Shown here: positions 35,537-44,687 of the stretch, in pieces
Numbering within the stretch: position 1 is the first letter of the stretch
Layout of the letters: the number at the start of each line of letters is the position of its first letter
Assembly (NCBI GenBank): GCA_037178625.1
Contig: JAWZXG010000032.1
Span: 1 to 64,000, forward strand
Length of the DNA: 64,000 nt
Direction: 5' to 3'
From: Skeletonema tropicum
Lineage: Eukaryota; Bacillariophyta; Thalassiosirophyceae; Thalassiosirales; Thalassiosiraceae
Made by a program: the position numbers and the translations under genes
Notes under the pieces: model-generated
Database searches by the model: none
What the model was told of the DNA's origin: nothing
The model's input: the letters and a program-made list of their open reading frames with translations, nothing else

Positions 35537-36874
35537 ATGAAATCTGAAAGAGAGGCCTACAATGACATCGTCAGCGATGACACCAATAATTATAATTACT
35601 ATTCGTCTTCCTTCGCAGCAGCTGCTGGACGCGATGGTGATGACAACCACACGGCCACGGTAACGGACACAGAAGAAGAGCATAAAGTATCACCGCCCCC
35701 AGCAGCCGCAGCAGCAGGTGCCAGCTCGTATTATTCCTCATACTATCAAGATGATCAATACAGCTCTTCTATGATCGACAGTAGTGGCAACTCTCAACTG
35801 TACACTCAGATAGATCAGCCGTCATCACCACCAGCAGCTGCCACCGCCGCAGTAGTAAGGGCGTCCATTCAAAATGAAAAATTAATCACCTCTACAATTT
35901 CATCACTGTTGAATAAATTTGTTCCAGTGCTACAAAAGAGGTCATCCAACAATAACAACAACAATAGTAGCGGTGGTGGTGGGGGTGGTGTGGACATTCC
36001 AAACGGTGCACATTACAAATCCACCGGATTAACTAACGATGATGCTACCGATCCTTTCCTAGACATTGAATCTCAATCATTCGACATGTCCCATGCAACA
36101 GTAGTACAACAGGCACAGACACCCAAGGTACATAATTTAAAAACTACCGGGTTAGAAGATGACCAGCAACCACCATCACCATTACAACAACCACCACAAC
36201 ACCACCACCACCGGCGACAAAATTCCAATTCCTCCACCGATGAATATCTCCCCCAAAGTGCAGCACTCCTCCTAAACACACTCCAACACACCAATTTCGA
36301 TCGTTGTAGCACAACAGAAGAAATTCTTACCTCCATGCTACGTTCCACCGGCAGTTATGACAATTTGGACAATTTAAGTAAATGTGAAAGTTTGGAAGAT
36401 GACAATAATAGTATATCAGGAGATATAGAACGAATTTCGAATAGTATTGCATGTTTGCAACGGGATTTGGATAATATTGACATGGAGGGGTTTGATGGTA
36501 TTACTATGGTTGGTTTGGATCATTCAGAACAACAGCAGTTGTTGGGAGGGGAGGAGGGGAATACACAAGGAAAGGGATGGAAACGTTGGATTCGAAATTG
36601 GTTATTATCCCATGGCTTCGTGGAGGATGAAAAAATGGTCAATTTATTACTCACTGAAAATGATAATGATGAGAATGATGGATCGGCTACTCCCGGAAGA
36701 GGGGGACTATCCATCTTTGATTTTGAACGTGATTCAATCTTGGTAGTGATATTGTTGTTGGTATTCTTTGTGTTGTTGAGGAATCGATTTCATACGTTGA
36801 ATGAGTTGTTGTTTGAGCAGCAGGAGGGTGAGGGTGGTGAGGAGTTGGAGGGGATTTTGGGGTCGGATTGGTAG
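35537..36874 (+). CDS. Low-complexity tail-anchored membrane protein, 445 aa, function unknown
   Basis: It is a single-exon frame. The first ~230 residues are disordered-like: poly-Ala, Ser/Tyr-rich, poly-Asn, poly-Gly and a His/Gln/Pro tract. A more ordered segment follows at about 240-330 (QSAALLLNTLQHTNFD, SMLRSTGSYDNL, DIERISNSIACLQRDLDNI), where the last part looks like a short coiled coil. A basic-aromatic patch (KGWKRWIRNWLLSHGF) precedes a hydrophobic stretch at about 399-414, with an acidic tail of ~31 residues behind it. This order fits a C-terminally anchored protein facing the cytoplasm. No family was recognised. It converges on the hydratase gene, with 219 bp between the stop codons. 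Confidence 0.65.
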   Translation: MKSEREAYNDIVSDDTNNYNYYSSSFAAAAGRDGDDNHTATVTDTEEEHKVSPPPAAAAAGASSYYSSYYQDDQYSSSMIDSSGNSQLYTQIDQPSSPPAAATAAVVRASIQNEKLITSTISSLLNKFVPVLQKRSSNNNNNNSSGGGGGGVDIPNGAHYKSTGLTNDDATDPFLDIESQSFDMSHATVVQQAQTPKVHNLKTTGLEDDQQPPSPLQQPPQHHHHRRQNSNSSTDEYLPQSAALLLNTLQHTNFDRCSTTEEILTSMLRSTGSYDNLDNLSKCESLEDDNNSISGDIERISNSIACLQRDLDNIDMEGFDGITMVGLDHSEQQQLLGGEEGNTQGKGWKRWIRNWLLSHGFVEDEKMVNLLLTENDNDENDGSATPGRGGLSIFDFERDSILVVILLLVFFVLLRNRFHTLNELLFEQQEGEGGEELEGILGSDW

Positions 36875-37093
36875 TTATTGATGATGATGATGATGTTGTT
36901 GTTGTGTTTGGGGTGTGGAGGTATAAATTCTATATGTAACGAATATAAGATAACTTGTTAATAATAAATAATAGTTGATTCTGTTTGAAAAGTCTCATGT
37001 TATATTCTCAATGTATATTATAGTCACTGTAAAATGCAAATCACAGACACTAACATGTCTTGTCCATCACACACCAATTAGTCCCCTTTCTCT

Positions 37094-37939
37094 CTACATT
37101 TCATCCACCAATAATTGCAAATCCGGAAGCCACACTTGCGCATCCCCAGAGATACAAACTATCTCTTCCTCCTCACACCCATCACGATTGTTACACTCAA
37201 TAATATCATTATCATTCTTATTTCCCATTTTTTTCACCACACTAGTATCACACGTACAAAGCACACCCCTCCGCTGAACCTGTCTCAATTTCGTAACCAC
37301 CACTCTCCCCACAACCTCTTGATCCACATGCACCACATGTTGAAATTTGAGTGATTGATGTCGATAGATTGCACCCGGGATGAGTGTTCCGAATATGGTG
37401 GAGAAGAGTGAGGAGAGGAGTATGCCGTGTACGATTGGTGGTGAAGATGATGACTGCTGTTGATTATTATTAGTTGTGGATTGTGTTGTTGTTGTGGTTG
37501 GTGGTGGTGGTGGTGGGAAATGAACTGGATTTTGATCACCAGAGAGTCTACCGAAGAGATTGACATCCTCTTGGGTGAATTTGCGATGAATTTGAGCATA
37601 TTGACCCATTTTTATTCCCTTGCCGTGCATTGGTATCGTTCCCTGGATTATTGGTGTATTATTATCATCATTTTCTTCTCGCTGTTTGCTTTTGGTTGCT
37701 TTGGCGTCGGCTGCGATTGAATTTGTAGTCAAGGTGCGGATTGTAGTTTTGTGTTGTGAGTCTCGCAATGATGATGTTTTAATTGTTATCAATGATGTTG
37801 TTGTAGGATTATCCGAATCGCTGGTATGTATCACAGCAGCAGTTGAGGGTATGAAAATTGATCGACCGCGATGAAGGCGTATCTGACGCTCTAGGAGATT
37901 GCGACTTATGAAATGTACATATCGTTGTGTCATCATCAT
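37094..37939 (-). CDS. MaoC-like (R)-hydratase / 3-hydroxyacyl-thioester dehydratase, probably mitochondrial
   Basis: A 281-residue single-exon protein with a hot-dog fold signature: FGRLSGDQNPVHF at 129-141, where Asp135 and His140 are the expected catalytic pair, then IVHGILLSSLFSTIFG (169-184) and LKFQHVVHVDQEV. It should hydrate enoyl-thioesters or dehydrate (R)-3-hydroxyacyl-thioesters, in fatty-acid synthesis (HTD2-like) or oxidation. The N-terminus is rich in Arg, Ser and hydroxylated residues with few acids (MTQRYVHFISRNLLERQIRL), as in mitochondrial targeting peptides. A Pro/Thr/Gln/Asn insert of ~25 residues sits between the catalytic motif and IVHG, and another Asn/Asp/Glu-rich loop lies near 235-258; such insertions are unusual for the family but lie in surface loops. 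The start at 37939 is the first of three Met codons. Confidence 0.8.
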   Translation of the reverse strand: MMMTQRYVHFISRNLLERQIRLHRGRSIFIPSTAAVIHTSDSDNPTTTSLITIKTSSLRDSQHKTTIRTLTTNSIAADAKATKSKQREENDDNNTPIIQGTIPMHGKGIKMGQYAQIHRKFTQEDVNLFGRLSGDQNPVHFPPPPPPTTTTTQSTTNNNQQQSSSSPPIVHGILLSSLFSTIFGTLIPGAIYRHQSLKFQHVVHVDQEVVGRVVVTKLRQVQRRGVLCTCDTSVVKKMGNKNDNDIIECNNRDGCEEEEIVCISGDAQVWLPDLQLLVDEM

Positions 37940-38310
37940 TTCAGTGATTCTCAGTGCGTATAATATCTCTTAAAACCTTGTTGTGGTGTGATGTGTTATT
38001 ATCATAAATTGATCTGTCGCCTTGTGTCGTTCAGCTCGATGACAACCCTTAATCTGTCTCTCTCGAAGTTCGGGTCGACGGTAGTAGCTTGCTTCTTGCT
38101 TGCCACTTTCGACCACTTACACTTCACAGTTTTAGCTTGCTGTGTTACTGCTGGCTGAGAGTATCGTAAGTAGCACTCTCTCGGATCTAGCGGATCTCGG
38201 ATCTTGTTGCTTGCAGGCGCCTCTTGCTACTCACGGGGTTACGTTTGGCCTTCCCGCGTAATTTTGAGATGGAACGAGAAACGCAAAAAATCCATCATCC
38301 ACCACACCTT
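37940..38310. other. Intergenic region upstream of the hydratase gene
   Basis: No gene is seen. It presumably includes the minus-strand promoter of the hydratase. Confidence 0.35.
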
Positions 38311-38502
38311 TTACACCGTCACCATGATGTCCTCCACTCCTGTGGCCACAGTTAAGCGTGCATATTGAATACGCCTAGAATACTCGGCTTGATCAGTCGC
38401 ATAAATCATCTTATACGCGCCCAAGCCAGGAAAACTCAGTCGATCCACCGTAAATGAATAAAATAACGTCGCCATCGACGGCATAAAATTTACCACTTTC
38501 AC
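38311..38502 (-). CDS. Short unrecognised reading frame, 63 aa
   Basis: It is a well-mixed short frame (FPGLGAYKMIYATDQAEYSR) without recognised domain and without an obvious partner exon. It may be a remnant of a gene or a chance frame; only its balanced composition argues for coding. Confidence 0.2.
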   Translation of the reverse strand: MKVVNFMPSMATLFYSFTVDRLSFPGLGAYKMIYATDQAEYSRRIQYARLTVATGVEDIMVTV

Positions 38503-39717
38503 CTCCCTTCACCCCTCCTATGGACGTTTCGGCAATGATATGTTACAAAAGAGAGGATATCCTTTCACCACATCAATGTTATATATACATTGGGCGTCTA
38601 TTTATCCTTGGGTAGTCCAAACCCATTATCTAATCGATAATCAACCACATTTCACAAGTTAGACAGAATCTATTATTTGCTCCTTAAACGCAATGCTGAA
38701 ATCAACATCGTGAAGGACCGATAACATCAAATGAGTGGTAATTTATATACCAATTGATCGTATGCGTATATTCGAATACTTCGACAAGTGGATGATGCTT
38801 TATAGTGATTATAACACATGGGAGACAGTGTTATGTATGTTGGTTTTGATGTAGGCTAAATATGCAATGAGTTTTACTGAACAAACAAGTATTTCCTCAG
38901 AACTCATTGTTATTATCGCTCCCAAGGATGTATACTATCATAATAATAATAAGCTGATGCTTGTTTGATCGATATGCATCCCGTTTCCATTAGCTTTCGG
39001 TTAGTTGTTGCGTTCGACAGAGACGAAAAACATGTACATTTTTGTATCATCAAAATGATGTCATAAGAGCTTCCATTCCACTCCAAGGGTCAATTAATCG
39101 TCTATCACCATATTAGAGTCGATGGAGAGTGTTGGTTGCCTTCATTGGTGTTATTGTCACTCCTTATTGCAGTAGGGCCAAAGATAAAAATGAACCATTG
39201 ATGGACCGGACATCGAGTTACGACGTTGAGGATGGTGTTACCGGCCGAAACATCGGTACACTAAGACACCCACGCCTCCCTATGGATATATACACTCGAT
39301 TGGTGGGCTGCAAGGATCATGCTTTATGTCTCCATGGGTTATGCACCGGCATGACTCTCCCTCCGACATGAACGGCAATGTTTCATTAGGAAACTTCGCG
39401 CACGAAACTTTTTATTGAAGGAATACATCGTAACCAATGCTCCGCGTTTTCTGCGCAGGGGTCGGGTGGTATATGATGAAGCTACTGTAAAAAAACGCGG
39501 AGGGTTTGCCATGTACTGGTGTAATGGTAGGAGATGTTCTCCGCTGTATAGTGTCTATGGTTAAGGATTTTTTTGAAGTTTGTGCCATTGTGTGTGATTT
39601 TTGCGTGGGGTGACGGAACTTTTCGAAGTCAGGTAGGTGTCTCAATATTTTTCTAATTTAGTCGAGATTAAGTGGCGTAACCCCGTGATACTTGCTACAT
39701 AGCTATGCATGCAGCTT
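38503..39717. other. Intergenic region; nothing recognised
   Basis: It is AT-rich with scattered short frames (one of 80 codons at 39129) that lack any family resemblance. No repeat structure stood out. Confidence 0.35.
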
Positions 39718-40510
39718 GGATCAAGGGTAAATAAGCAGGGTTGGCGACGACGGTTCCCGCCAAAATTTTACCTAGTAAAAAAGCTGAGTACCGTTACCGT
39801 CTCGTCGGCAAACTGGAAAGCGAAAGTCAGTGCCGGTCCGAAAAGGATGATCAGCACTAACCACACGCTCAAGGCAAGGCAACCATGATCACCGTTGCCG
39901 CCGTTGAATTAGACCAAGTTAATAGCCTTATTATGGGATGATTGGTGGCTGACGGTTATTATTGATTGCTATGTTGGTGTTGAAGCCCTCGCCACTACCA
40001 AATCCCCTGAGAGAAGGCAGTATGGAGGCAATATTAGGCGGTGACGTCCGGCGAGCGCCGCCCATTAAACAGTGCTTATTGAACGTCCCATGGAGCGTTT
40101 CCAGTGAATCCAAACACGATAACACAGACATAGTAATCCATAGTAACGATCAGCCACCGATCGGCCCATATTACGGCTATTAACTTGGTCTATTCCAGCG
40201 GCGGCAACGCTGACCATGGTTGCCGGCAGAGAGTGTTCAATTTGAGCTTTCAATGACGGAGATCGGGCGGGCAACCGAGACTCAATGAAGGCAAGCGAGA
40301 CTCAATGATAGGGATTTCAAAGTCGTAACGATAATCTTACTTAGGAAAAATTTGATGCCGTTTCCTGCACACTTGTGAACGTAGGAGCGATACGTCGGAA
40401 TGTGTGAAGAATCGCTGAATTCGAATACCGGTTAGCCGACGAGATGGTAAATTGATTTTGAAATTTCACAAAACGACGCCAACCCTGCTTATTTACCCTT
40501 GGCTTGGATC
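39718..40510. mobile_element. Foldback/MITE-like element, ~0.8 kb
   Basis: The ends 39721-39746 and 40476-40502 are exact inverted copies (caagggtaaataagcaggg... on both sides). Further in, 39894-39962 and about 40130-40203 are also inverted copies sharing AGACCAAGTTAATAGCC and GGTGGCTGA. The region between the pairs is more diverged but keeps the symmetry (CTCGTCGGC, GTTGCC). There is no coding region. Confidence 0.65.
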
Positions 40511-41153
40511 TTTTTTGCCGCGACTTGCGATCTCTTTTCATGCATTTTCCCGGGTCTTCAATTTGAAGTTGAATGTGTTCGAAGTCAAGGGAAACTGTCT
40601 GTCTGCGTTTCTCCCTTGTTGTACTTACGGAGTCATTGTCGTAGTTGAAGTATCTAATCGTAATGTCCCTATAGCTGTCTCATCACCTCAACTCGATGAG
40701 CCAGATTCCTACGTATCTCCCATACAAGATAGATAACGGCACTCCCTTTCCGCCAAAATTAGAAAAATACAATATTTCACAAAAAATCCCGCCTCTTTTA
40801 CTCCACGCACGATTTCGCAGCACAAACATAATCACACATCATGAAGAAATGAACCAAAACACCATGTTGAGGGCATAGCGGTAAAAATCGTATCTTCTGA
40901 AGTACACAGATTTGCATTACGTGCTATATTACTGCCTGCAGCTGAAGTTATGAGGCAACTTACTGGCTAGGCCGCGTAATGCACTTTTTGATACCTCATC
41001 TAAGCGTCACATGAGAAAAAGTCAACCAGAAGAAGCGCAAACCTCCCGATATGTCGTCCGATACTACGCCGGTAACACCAAGAATATAGACGTCTCTCTG
41101 CCAATCCTCACTGCTACTTCACATATAGACATCGGGTGTCGGTGTGGTCTGTT
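40511..41153. other. Intergenic region with a dispersed fragment
   Basis: No gene is recognised. Around 40670-40730 lies a phrase reading AVSSPQLDEPDSY in one frame, which recurs in diverged, inverted form near 52400-52465. Confidence 0.35.
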
Positions 41154-41162
41154 GGTAGCGAC
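41154..41162. repeat. 9-bp target-site duplication, left
   Basis: GGTAGCGAC directly precedes the left terminal inverted repeat and is repeated exactly at 51423-51431 beyond the right one. Confidence 0.9.
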
Positions 41163-41317
41163 AAGGGAATAACTATGGGGGTCAAACGTGCTTGATTTAC
41201 GCGGGGCGCGCCAGAATGACATTCGAGAAATTTTTTGACGCTTCAAAAAGGGGTCAATTCGTCACGCTAACTAACACCGTGTTAATTAACCTCTCGACAT
41301 GACACTACAATTCGATC
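41163..41317 (+). repeat. Left terminal inverted repeat of the Mutator-like element, outer part
   Basis: It is the inverted copy of 51274-51422. It ends in GATC at the point where the Ginger-type element entered; the inner part continues at 49074. Confidence 0.9.
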
Positions 41318-41470
41318 TGTTAGACCCAAAAGACCAAATCTGCCATTTAGCCAAATGGCAGAACTGACAGTGCCAATAGACCAATCCACTAAAATGGATA
41401 CGAAACGGATACATTTGGCCTAATTGCGATGCCTATCACTACCAATAGACCGATTGCCCCCTACTCGGAA
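41318..41470 (+). repeat. Left terminal inverted repeat of the Ginger-type element
   Basis: The first 43 bases match the right end with one mismatch. Similarity then continues with small gaps through GGATACATTTGGC to about 41470. It contains the GCCATTT-AAATGGC dyad. Confidence 0.8.
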
Positions 41471-42229
41471 CATTTCGCCTTAACGCGATGACAAGCCCCA
41501 AGATCGGGCATCATCTATCTCCATCAGCGTCATTCATAGGTTTTCCTCAATCCTATCACTTTTATGGAGACGTGCATCATGCATCCGCGCAGCGTTCTCA
41601 AAAAATCAATATCCATCACACGATGGTAAATACTGCACTACTTTGATTATCACCACAGCGACTACGGTGGATAAACTTCGCCGATAATTTAGTGAATGGT
41701 ACTTTTGATACTGCGCTATGGAGCAGTGTTTTCAGCGTTATCATTGATTGAGCACGCACTGACGAATTGTGTACAACTGATTACCAACAATGTCGTGACT
41801 GCTTCGGCAAAACATTCATGAGAATTACAATATTGGAATGAATATGCACATGCAGCAATGAACTCAATCATTTCCGCCGTATATGAGCAATTGGCAGCGG
41901 GTGTTAGGCTTGGCGGTTGTAATGAAGTGGGATGATAAGAATCTATTATCATGTAAGAATGTGAAACATACAATCAGCACAGATACACTACAGATACAGC
42001 ATCATCATGGCACATTACGGATGCCAAGAATTTCATTATGCAACAAACAAACATATAGTGGATGCATCGCTCGATGGTATTAGTCAATAAGGATGATCGC
42101 CTTTATTGGTATTGGATCTACATGAGGATAATCGTCCCATTACATGTTATAGCTATAACGCTAAATGGAATACAACAAATTACCCAGAATTCGTGCTCAT
42201 ATGGTTCGTGGCATCACTTTTATCGTTGC
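41471..42229. other. Non-coding left interior of the Ginger-type element
   Basis: No gene is seen. The region lies between the terminal inverted repeat and the subterminal repeats, and is the 3' side of the element's minus-strand genes. Confidence 0.4.
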
Positions 42230-42690
42230 ATTTCATCTGAGCAGTACTGAGATACTTCTATACTATCATCATGATGTATAATGGGCCACTAAATGCGGCT
42301 CCTTGCCATACTGACAGCGTTAGACACAGAATGGCGACCAATGTAGTGCTTGAAGCAAGCCCAAACTCGACCACACCGGGGCCAACAAGGTTGCAACATC
42401 ACTTCTATCAATAAAATGCGCATGAGCAGTAGCATTATGCTTCTATACAATCACCACCAAGTGCAATGGGGCACTAAACACGTTTTATTGCCATACCAAC
42501 AGCGTTAGATACGAAATGGTGGTTGTATGCTGCTGATGCTTGCCAGTCCAAATTGAACCGCACTGGTGCGGCTAAAAGCTTCGTGGCACCCAGTTCCATC
42601 AACACAGTTCGTCGGAGCAGTGGCAATGTGCTTACATACTATCAATACCAAGTAGAATGGTCGACCCAACACGGCTAACTAAAATGCATG
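42230..42690. repeat. Degenerate ~185-bp subterminal tandem repeats (about three copies)
   Basis: Three diverged copies share GAGCAGT, CTTCTATAC(T/A)ATCA, AATGG(G/T), a CACTAAA-CACGG phrase and CATAC-AACAGCGTTAGA at roughly 42233, 42424 and 42617. They lie between the left terminus and the 3' end of the accessory gene, where transposase-binding repeats are often found. Confidence 0.6.
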
Positions 42691-42719
42691 ATTAATAACC
42701 ATCTCTATTTCTCCTCCTC

Positions 42720-44390
42720 CTAAGCATCATTTGGAGGCCGGAATTGACCACCCACCACCTCAACTTTATCAAGACGCTCCATGAGACTTCCAAAGTCTTG
42801 CTTGCAACATGCTATGATGGTGACTCTATATCCGTCAATGACGTATGAATATGTTGTGCAGTAATTGTAACCACTCCTCCAATCATTCTTGGTATCAAGA
42901 TGCATAGCAAGTCGATCATTATCTGTCACTCGTCTTGCTATGAATCCGACATACTCCCAGTTCAGCGTGATATTATTATCATTCCCCAGATAATCTCTAA
43001 CAAAGTAATCACGAACCAAGTCACGCCGCCTTACATCTGGAAATGCATCTGGGTACACCTGCTCCGTTAAACGATCCATACCTGTCAAGACAGAGGTCAA
43101 TTCCTCCTTGACCTCGTCGGTCATAAATCGAAGTATCTCCGTTGTTTTCTTCAAAAAGGGGACACGCAATGGATTCCTGCTACCATCCAAAACAACATTA
43201 CCATCAGCATCTGAATATTGGTCACAGCTACCTTGAGCTTGATTGAACAACAAGTCATAACGATAGACGTTACTGCCAACATCACGGCCAGCATCGGCGC
43301 TCAAGTATCCCTTACATCGTTCGTCACACACCAAAAAGTGAAGGAATGCTTGCTTTACGGCATCGCTCGTCATTGAGACCATACCAGCCTCGGTTGTACC
43401 ACTTCTAAAGACAAAGACTCCATCATCCCTTCTACCCATGCCAAATCTTGCCATGTCCTCTGAGACATCAATCACATCAACACCATTCATACGAATCGTA
43501 GTATCAGAATCTGCCTTGGTCGATACAAATCCAGAACCGTGGGAAAGTCGATCCAATCCCTTATGGACTATGATCAAATCGTTGTCATGCGGTGTGACAG
43601 AAATTGCCACATTTATCACTGCAACTGCAAAGTATAGCCCATCCGTCACGCCTCGGTTGGCATCCTTTACTGATGCTGGCTGATGATTTCTCAAGGGATG
43701 ACCAGCCTTTTGACCTACACCTAAATCAGAATTTGGATCCCTACCGTTGCAGAATCTACTGCAATCGCGTAAATGATAGACGAGATACTGTCCGTTCGCA
43801 CTGTTGGAGAATGAATTGGAATAACTGAGGGCAAGGTACAAGTTCATCGCAAGTTCAAGCTCGCCAATATCCATTTCTTCGCAGTCACCATCATCGTATC
43901 TGACAGACCACCATTCCTCGTGCTCATCGTATGAGATTACGTAACCACAGAAAATTTTATCTGATAATACGAAGTACTTTGCAACTTTGCGACCAATATA
44001 ACTTTCTGGCAAGGGAAGAAGCGGCTTTACTCGGTTGTAGTATTGGTTGTCTGCCTGTCTTCGCTTCAACTTGAAATCTTTCTTCAACTTTTGAATCTTG
44101 AATGATTTGTCCTTGAACATCGTTTCTTTTACGAATGCATGTAATTCATCATCAGGAATGAGCACCCGATGATTTGGTTTGGCTTCTCCATTGGTTGGAA
44201 GCGGCCTCCTTTTACTGTCTCGACGGCAATAAGGATAAAGAGTACCATGTGGAATGCCATTATTCTTGCAATATTGACGTAAACTTATTCCAGTCTGAAG
44301 ATCCCATTCTTCCACAAGACGTATCAGTTTTTGTTGTTCCACCTTGGAACTCCGATCGGTTCGCCTTCTTCTCTTTGAAGCTTTGCCCAT
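42720..44390 (-). CDS. Accessory protein of the Ginger-type element, 556 aa, helix-turn-helix plus Tudor-like
   Basis: A single uninterrupted exon downstream of, and parallel to, the integrase gene (297 bp between them). The N-terminus is strongly basic (KASKRRRRTDRSSK) and is followed by a segment that reads like a helix-turn-helix (LRQYCKNNGIPHGTLYPYCRR, about 38-58). Residues ~150-185 (VAKYF, FCGYVISYDE, WWSVRYDDGDCEEMD) match the Tudor/agenet-like pattern of a chromatin or peptide reader. The rest (200-556) is a well-mixed globular-looking region with no recognised catalytic motif. It is conceivably a targeting or DNA-binding subunit for the integrase; this is inference from context. The start follows from the first ATG and the basic N-terminus. 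Confidence 0.75.
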   Translation of the reverse strand: MGKASKRRRRTDRSSKVEQQKLIRLVEEWDLQTGISLRQYCKNNGIPHGTLYPYCRRDSKRRPLPTNGEAKPNHRVLIPDDELHAFVKETMFKDKSFKIQKLKKDFKLKRRQADNQYYNRVKPLLPLPESYIGRKVAKYFVLSDKIFCGYVISYDEHEEWWSVRYDDGDCEEMDIGELELAMNLYLALSYSNSFSNSANGQYLVYHLRDCSRFCNGRDPNSDLGVGQKAGHPLRNHQPASVKDANRGVTDGLYFAVAVINVAISVTPHDNDLIIVHKGLDRLSHGSGFVSTKADSDTTIRMNGVDVIDVSEDMARFGMGRRDDGVFVFRSGTTEAGMVSMTSDAVKQAFLHFLVCDERCKGYLSADAGRDVGSNVYRYDLLFNQAQGSCDQYSDADGNVVLDGSRNPLRVPFLKKTTEILRFMTDEVKEELTSVLTGMDRLTEQVYPDAFPDVRRRDLVRDYFVRDYLGNDNNITLNWEYVGFIARRVTDNDRLAMHLDTKNDWRSGYNYCTTYSYVIDGYRVTIIACCKQDFGSLMERLDKVEVVGGQFRPPNDA

Positions 44391-44687
44391 TGCTTTTGTT
44401 TATTCTATCTAGTAAGAACATTTCACAACAGCTCAACAGAGCACTCAGCTCTCTTAGTCTTGTTTCTTTCCCGAAAAAAAGAAGCCATTTAAAATTTAAA
44501 TTTTTTGGCAGAGCAAGTTGTCAGACTACTAATCATGTAACACCCACAGTACTACGCCCTGCAAACACTCTCTTTCAGTCTTGTTTCTCGGTGCACGGCA
44601 AACCCACTAGTATGCGCTGCATTCATTATTACTGTAGCATCCCACACAAACTCACAGTACTATGCGTTGCAACTTGACTACTTCTGA
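44391..44687. other. Intergenic spacer between the two Ginger-type genes
   Basis: No gene is seen. It should hold the 3' end of the integrase gene and the promoter of the accessory gene. A phrase with CACAGTACTA(C/T)GC-CTGCAA is repeated near 44548 and 44652. Confidence 0.4.

Noticed and set aside
44174..44677. 167-codon plus-strand frame
   Set aside because: It overlaps the accessory gene antisense and has no recognisable domain.
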